DNA from: Diphasiastrum complanatum
Lineage: Eukaryota > Streptophyta > Lycopodiopsida > Lycopodiales > Lycopodiaceae
NCBI GenBank assembly: GCA_029204225.1
Contig: CM055095.1
Coordinates: forward strand, 34,683,078-34,747,077
DNA: 64,000 nt
Direction: 5' to 3'
The notes beneath the pieces were generated by a model. The model did no database searches, had not been told where the DNA came from, and worked only from the letters and a program-made list of their open reading frames with translations. Numbering within the stretch: position 1 is the first letter of the stretch; each line of letters starts with the position of its first letter. The position numbers were made by a program, and so were the translations under genes. Below, piece after piece: positions 58,188-64,000 of the stretch.

Positions 58188-61100
58188 CTAAGAAAATGTG
58201 AATTAGTCAGCAATGATGCTAAGTTCAATAAAAGGGCCTTACTTTCAAAACAAACAAGTTCCACCCTTCAGTCAACTAGAAATTACGAAATCAATTATGA
58301 CATGACTAACAATGGGCAAGAACAAGATTGTAACCTTCACACACAACAGCCACACTGTTGGTGCCTGCCTGCTCATCTTCTCCATTTGCAGCTTCTATCC
58401 AACCATCGATCCCTTCTCTTACTAGTGTGGCCGAATCACCACCCATCAATACAGCATTAGTAGTGTCCTGTGTCCATTCACTGATGTATCGTCCACTTTC
58501 TCTTCGATCGGCTTTGGCTCCAGTTTCCCCCCATTCACCCTCGGCTGAGCCAAACTCTTTACATGAGGTTTGTCCAATCCCTGGACAAAGAGAAAGCATG
58601 GCCTCATGACTGTCTTCTTGGGCATCATTATGATGTGCTTTATCTACTTCTTCAGGTGCAAAGTCCCCACTCAAACCATATTCAGGTGTGAAGTCACCCA
58701 TGTGCCCTGCTAAATTGATGATAACCTCAGGATCTCCACCTGGACTTTCAGCTTGATGTACAGAGAAATCAACGGTATTGGTCTCCCCCCTTACTTCAGC
58801 TTCAAAGCTACCATGTTGCTGATCATCCACAACACCCATGCCTACACTGATTCCACCAGCCATACCTGTGCCACTGCTTATAATTGCAACATTGGTTTCG
58901 TCAATCTCATCTCCAACTCTGTCATTAATCGGAAAGCCATGTGAAGCAACTGACATTGTTCTTAGATTAGAACCAGGTTGAGATATGCTTTGTTGTACAT
59001 GAACAATAGGCTTGTCCACGTGTCCTTCAAAGTCATAATCACCACTTCCTGCTGTATGGTTAAGATCACTGCTATTGGGCATACACTCAACACTCTCAAT
59101 TGAATTTTCCATGGCATTGTAGTAGCACGTGTACGTTGCATTTACCGAAGATGAACAAGGTACATCTTTAACAGTCCGTCTAGAAAGATTTCCTTCTCTG
59201 CCACTCCCCAGGTCCTTGAGCTTATCTCTTTTCCGGCTAATTTCTGGCACTTCAGCATTCATGCCACCATCAATTGCTACAGCCTTGTTGCTACCAGACT
59301 GCAATGAAGGCCATTGGCACAAGTTGTTTCTCTTCAATTTACCTTGTACTTCACAATCGACATCAGGCTCATTTGTACCTTCATTTCTACTAGCTGGACC
59401 AGTCACAGCCATTCCCAAAGAAAATTGGTCCACGGCTGAACTCTCAGCTATGCGTTTACGCTTAGAAGACTCACCTGCAAAACTCTTTGCATCACCAACT
59501 TCACCATCATCAGTTTCAAAAGCTTCGTGGTCCATATTTGCACTAGCTTCTTGGAGGGTACGGCTATGAGGTATGCAGATTGAGCTAACACCTTGACCAG
59601 CATCTTGATGAGGATCTACAGGACCTCTAGATTCATAAGAAGCCACACCATATTCTCCCATTTCACTGCCTTCAGGCTGTTCTGACAAAGCCTGCATTTC
59701 TGGCATGGGCTCATACACTGCCGTTGTTTGCGCTCCTAACATTGTTGGCGGAGGACCTCCAGCAATAGTAAGACTCAAATCCAGTATGCCCACATTGGAA
59801 GGATTATCCTGCTCTGCAGCCGGACTTGCTTCCCCTGCCTCAGCTACTTGCTCAACAAAGGCCCTTCCTTTACCATCCCTTGCAAGCCACCCATCAATGC
59901 CACTTGCAGCACTTGTACCTCTTGCTGGTGTTGCAGCATACGGCTTGTGTAATTGGGGTAGAATTGGAAAAGCAGAGCCCAAAGCAGTAGATGGACGAAG
60001 CACTTTTGCAAAACTCGAAAGACTGACACTTACCCCACAGAGACTGCAATCTAGAAATGCTGAAACTGGATTAGGTCTGACAGGACGAGTATTCTTTTTA
60101 GTTGGTCTCTTTTTCTTCTTGTCAATATGCTTCTCTTTTCTAGTGATAATCAACACATTTGTTCGACAATCCTGACCCTTATGAGATGAAACCTTAGACG
60201 GTCCAGCCGAACACACATTTCTGGCAGAATGAGCTGAATGGTCTTCACAATCAGGTGTCTCTGGCAGCACTCGAGCCTCCCAACCACAAAGACTTATCAG
60301 TCTTTGCGCCTGCCAGTTTGTCAAATGGTACATGAAGATTCTAATGCCTAATTGAATACAAGAAAAGCAATTCTACGTCACAAGCAAAAATTTTGGGTCA
60401 AGCAACAATACAAAGGCTTACACAGGAGCATGAATAAAAGACCAACATCCTTCAGTCAATCAGTGTTCCCAGAAAAATGTAAATTGACTCAAAAATATTC
60501 AGAGGTTCAAATCAAGCTCCTAGCAAACTGATCCACAAAAAAGGCAAAAAAATCTCAAAATTCTGAAAAAATTTGTGGACAAATGGAGGGATTAATTTAG
60601 ACATTTTGAAAACGTTTGACGCATTGGGAGTAAAAGCATGAGATAGAAACTTGTACAAGAGTACGCGAAGATCAGTGCAACAAGCAAATCAAGTAGCAGA
60701 AAAAAAGAGCTGAAAAAAAACTATTCTTCTGCCTTATCATATCTCAACGGAGTAAAAGCAAGGAAAGAAAGAACCAGGAACTCAACCCCCAATGGAGAAC
60801 AGCCAAAAAGGGCAAGTAGACAATGGACAATAAGAACCCAGCAACATGGATGAGTGTCGCAGAAAGCAGTCAAAGAGGAGTAAAGTGATCACTTTCTCTT
60901 AGAACATTGAATTGCTATTCCAAAAAACAATAACAGTTAATCTCTTTCATGATGCAACATAAACAGTGTGATTTTTCTAATGCTAGAATTGTCATTAGAG
61001 AAGAAAGTAGCTTACAAAATCTCTAGCAAGTGAAATAGCCACTGTGAAGTGAACTATTGATGTTGGGTTGATCTACAATAGCTTCTGGAACAGGTATGCG

Positions 61101-62200
61101 TATCAATGCTTACTCTAGAATACTATCCAAACATAACAAACAAGACATGCAATCTTCAGCTTTATGAAGTCAAGCGATGTCATCTTAGACTATCAACTTC
61201 ACCATGCATAGCACAGAAGATATGTTCCGCCGTTGCATCATGAAGGCCCAAGGAATGTTCTGGCATCTTGTCAAAAGGCCTAAAGTAGCAATATTCTAAA
61301 ATGTTGTAGTCACTGGAAAAGGAGGAAAAACACTTAAATTGAACAATATAAAAGAACTAAATTTTCCAAAATAGTCCTTCCAAAAATTCCTAAACTTTAC
61401 ACAGTACGCTATGCATTACAAAAAACAAAAGTATATGAAGCACATGACATTCTAAAGCTTCAACTCTGCCAGTTGTAATGTTCTCACCTTGTAAAAAGAA
61501 TTGTATTGTTCTTCAATGGACCCCATTGCCATTCTTTCTACTGGATTCCAGGCCACTAGTCCACCCAATAGTGGTGGAGGCTTCTCAAGTAAACAGTCTA
61601 TTTGAGGACCTCTGGAGAACTTCATACGATCTATTGATGCATCGGAAACAGCTGGAAGGTAAGGAAGTTGCAGCAGAGCTTCGCACCGATAATTATAACC
61701 TCCAATAAGAGCAGGAACAGGAGTCGGAGGAAATTGTACTAGACTTTCGGAACACATATTTCCTTTCCATTGACAGAATGGTTGGTGACCAGTTTCAAGT
61801 TGTTTGCTAAAGATCTCAGCAGCATTCTCAACTGCAATCATATGTAAAATCCTTTGATTTCTTTTTGAGGTAAACTCATGAATAAAAAATCTCAGATATG
61901 CATGCACCTATTTAAACTGTGCTTGGAGCTTCAAACACCAGGACGTAAGGAGCTTATCATGAACACTGCACTGCTCTTGTCGTTCAACAGAATCTGATCA
62001 TGATGTAACAACGTGCAAATCTGAATGGTATGCATGTGAAAAACAACTCATTAAAGTCTGTAACTCCAAGACATACCTTGCTCTTGTGAGAAGGATGATG
62101 CAGTTGCAAAATTGAGTTGTGCTCCACAGCCATCACATGCAATCACATCCACTTCCATGTTTGCCCAACCTCTCCTGGCACAGGCCATGGGACTGATTGC
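57937..62200 (-). CDS. C3HC zinc-finger protein, NIPA/ZC3HC1 (plant IAP-like) family, partial
   Basis: Four exons on the minus strand: 62200-62077, 61831-61488, 60309-58335 and 58187-57937. All junctions are GT-AG and in phase, giving 898 codons. The first zinc finger (BIR-like C3HC) spans exons A-B: CDGC, then HQPFC, followed by SESLVQFPPTPVPALIGGY. The second spans exons C-D: LISLCGWEARVLP, LDCSLCGVSV, then HHRHFCPW. The middle is a long acidic, Ser/Glu-rich linker (SVHQAESPGGD, LSGDFAPEEVDKAHH), as in Arabidopsis IAP-like proteins. Known relatives are human ZC3HC1/NIPA and yeast Pml39, nuclear-basket proteins that bind TPR/Mlp; plant members were linked to cell-death control. The N-terminal exon before AISPMACARRGW and the last C-terminal exon were not found. 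A start at 60333 is rejected because TGGCAG there is a splice acceptor. Confidence 0.92.
58335..60309 (-). CDS. Zinc-finger gene exon C (long linker exon)
   Basis: 1,975 bases from acceptor CTGGCAG to donor GAAG/GTTACA. Encodes AQRLISLCGWEARVLPETPD, the CSLC half of the second zinc finger, RGTSAASGIDGWLARDGKG, and then about 500 residues of acidic low-complexity linker. Confidence 0.92.
60310..61487 (-). other. Zinc-finger gene intron B-C
   Basis: 1,178-bp GT-AG intron. No coding or repeat content seen. Confidence 0.8.
61488..61831 (-). CDS. Zinc-finger gene exon B
   Basis: Acceptor ATTGCAG, donor ACAAG/GTGAGA. Encodes EIFSKQLETGHQPFCQWKGN, completing the C3HC finger, and the conserved SESLVQFPPTPVPALIGGY. 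It ends in phase 0. Confidence 0.92.
62077..62200 (-). CDS. Zinc-finger gene exon A
   Basis: Acceptor CTGTAG at 62201-62206 (minus strand), donor GCAAG/GTATGT. Encodes MACARRGWANMEVDVIACDG and CGAQLNF, with the first two zinc-binding Cys residues. It is entered in phase 0, so at least one upstream coding exon exists. Confidence 0.85.
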
Positions 62201-62790
62201 CTACAGTTAAATTCTTATCATTTAGACAAATCATGCCTACCCTTTGTTTTCAGGCAGATGTAACTGGAAGTGAATTTAAAAAACCATATATCGTCATTCA
62301 TGAACATAATCCTTGTATAAACATCTTCAAAATTGGACAGTTTGAACCTATGTTACTTAATATGCTAAAAGCGATTTAATAAAGACAAAAAGTTACCATC
62401 TAATAAAACATGAAATAGTTTACTAAGCTACTTAGCAAGATAAGTCTTCTTATTCATCTCTGTGGGCACTTTGCTTGAGCCTTATGAGTTATGTCTATCA
62501 ACTGGGTCATCGCCATGCCCCAGAAAAGTTGCTGAAGCAATGCAATCACTTTTGTGAGAAACATATGGCAACCCAGATGAACATAGAAACGTTTAGGATT
62601 ATTAACAGGTGGAAACACCTGCTAAGATCACCTTATTTCATGTTTAACAGAATTGTAAACCTCCAAGAAACTTAAAGGACTGAATTTTGTAACGACATTC
62701 CCATTCATGCCTCCAATATCCATGAGTGAAAACAAATACAGTTACTAATATTTGCAGTTCTATGTTCAGATTTAAAAAATAAGTTGTGCA

Positions 62791-62902
62791 GAAAGAGGAT
62801 GTTTGGAACATTTGGAGAGCACAAAACGGAATAAGTTGCATAGTAACCATTAACAGCACATACAAAAAGAGGATATTTGGAACGTCTGGAGAGCACAAAA
62901 CG
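62791..62902. repeat. 74-bp-period direct repeat
   Basis: A 38-base block (AAAGAGGATRTTTGGAACRT followed by YTGGAGAGCACAAAACG) occurs at 62791-62828 and 62865-62902. Confidence 0.85.
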
Positions 62903-62959
62903 CTATTTTTCTTCTCTATTTCCATTCACTAAAAACTCACCTCCTGTACCAGTCTTGTT

Positions 62960-63280
62960 GTTGAAGAGTAATGCTTATTTTACCCATTCTTTTTGTAATT
63001 CCATGGGCCCCCCAATCTGTAACTTAATAAAATTAGTGCAAGTGGCCCACTTGCCAAGTAGTTCAATCATACGGTTGCCACCTATACTTTCCGTGCATGT
63101 ACACGAGGTGCTTCCCCTCTCTCTCTAGAAATTTATTCTCTCTTTTTAGTTTTGGTATTGTGAGGTGCTTAAGCAATTTCCCTTGTATTTGGTCTTTTCC
63201 ATAGCTAAGTTTCTCAAGCTTTCATGGTTCGTTTAGTATTGAAGTTCAGATATTCCATAGATAGATCTTGCAATTTATCA
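62960..63280 (+). repeat. Probable copia LTR 3' part
   Basis: The sequence ends AATTTATCA immediately before a primer-site-like sequence. It includes a CT-rich stretch at about 63113-63145. The left LTR end is not defined. It lies upstream of the first located exon of the zinc-finger gene, on the opposite strand. Confidence 0.45.
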
Positions 63281-63293
63281 TGGTATCACAGCA
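63281..63293 (+). other. Primer-binding-site-like sequence
   Basis: TGGTATCACAGCA differs from the standard copia site TGGTATCAGAGCC at only two positions of thirteen. No gag follows before the window ends. Confidence 0.55.
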
Positions 63294-64000
63294 GGTCGCC
63301 TACCCTGTGAATCTGAGAGAGAGAAAGAAGAAAGAAAGAAAGCTTTATTAATGTCTTTTCCATGCCAAAAGGCATATAAGACTAATGAAGTACATGTCAA
63401 GTATGTGGTAACCATGGGAGCGTATAAAAACGTCTCCAAACTGTAATAAAGAAAACATCTAGTGCAAACTAAAATAGACACGTATGCGAGAGTGTGCGCA
63501 TAATAATCATATGTATCTATGGTAAGATGTCAAGGTTGCGCTGCTGATGCTGTAAAAAGATGTAATGCGAGCCACATAATGGGAAAGCACTGGAGCCTGC
63601 CGGCGGCGTCTATGAGCATGAGCACGTGCATGTGTAATAGTAGTAGTACGCCTCTGCGTAGAATGTCTGGTAATCCTGGTAGTAACGTGATGGTGGGAGG
63701 TACACTGTCTCTGATTCTATGAGCATGAGAGCGGCCATCATCCTCGTCGTCGTCATAACCATAATCCTCCTCCTCAGGCACTAAATCACGCGATCTCCGC
63801 CTAGTAAAGAATGAAGTAATCAATGGTTGTGAGGTAAAACGCTGGGGTGTCTCGTATAAATCTCTCCGTAGTATGGACATCTCGCGTAACATCAGAGCGA
63901 CACACCGTGGGTCCTCATAAGCTATGAGAGAGCGTAGCGTGGTAGGCATCTCTCGGAACAGGCAATGATATCACCCTCTGATCTCAATATATACAGAGCA
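63294..64000. other. Unassigned end of window, with an acidic minus-strand ORF
   Basis: A purine-rich patch (63316-63342) is followed by AT-rich sequence. The minus-strand ORF at 63530-63949 (139 codons) has a basic-acidic stretch (TRRRSRDLVPEEEDYGYDDD) but no domain I recognise. An acidic ORF of similar style lies at 7769-8017. Either could be a transposon fragment. Confidence 0.3.

Noticed and set aside
59705-60175. 156-codon + strand ORF opposite the zinc-finger exon
   Set aside because: Shadow of exon C; no independent similarity.
58306-60333. Single-exon 675-codon gene starting at 60333
   Set aside because: Family similarity begins only after TGGCAG, which is an in-phase acceptor for the upstream exon. 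The C-terminal end after GTTACA reads into intron, with the next exon at 58187.

Overview
The window is nuclear DNA of a land plant. It is AT-rich, has long spliceosomal introns, and is packed with decayed Ty1/copia and Ty3/gypsy LTR retrotransposons plus a Helitron fragment. I cannot name the species. The very low gene density and a 6-kb intron suggest a large repeat-rich genome (fern, lycophyte or gymnosperm type); this is inference.

Two host genes can be reconstructed exon by exon. (1) On the + strand, 7024-18521, is a six-exon METTL7-like SAM-dependent methyltransferase. Its splice phases all agree and give a complete 345-codon product, although introns 1 and 4 hold copia debris. (2) On the - strand, 62200 down to 57937, is a C3HC zinc-finger protein of the NIPA/ZC3HC1 (plant IAP-like) family. 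Four internal exons give 898 in-phase codons. The first and last coding exons were not located.

Layout. 1-5760: two copies of one copia family in head-to-head array, with an internal inversion (about 1199-3249) and one LTR. 5771-18521: methyltransferase gene and its promoter side. 18600-20320: 3' end of a minus-strand element with an unrecognised ORF. 20340-23787: copia element B (LTR end, PBS, frameshifted gag-PR-IN, no RT). 23788-25740: unassigned, with a tandem duplication. 25755-30470: decayed gypsy element (CT tract, PBS, motif-rich leader, gag, PR, RNase H-IN). 31239-33370: copia with a 1.18-kb LTR. 33587-37981: a second CT tract and minus-strand gypsy pieces. 37982-42796: element C, a minus-strand copia with both LTR starts, an intact 590-codon gag-protease ORF and, in place of integrase/RT, an unrecognised reading frame of about 540 codons. 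42797-45213: GC-rich degenerate tandem repeats and a relative of element C. 45224-48660: nested copia relics and a broken coiled-coil ORF. 52033-52873: Helitron Rep fragment. 53733-55231: AT microsatellite, GGTACC palindromes and a GC-rich unknown ORF. 55549-55901: 180-bp tandem duplication. 57937-63280: zinc-finger gene with a probable LTR upstream.

The host genes do not appear to work together. Most of the rest is layered retrotransposon insertion, deletion and inversion. The most unusual items are element C with its non-pol 3' reading frame, the reiterated AACCYTCGCA-type motif in the gypsy leaders, and the precise inversion inside the first copia element.
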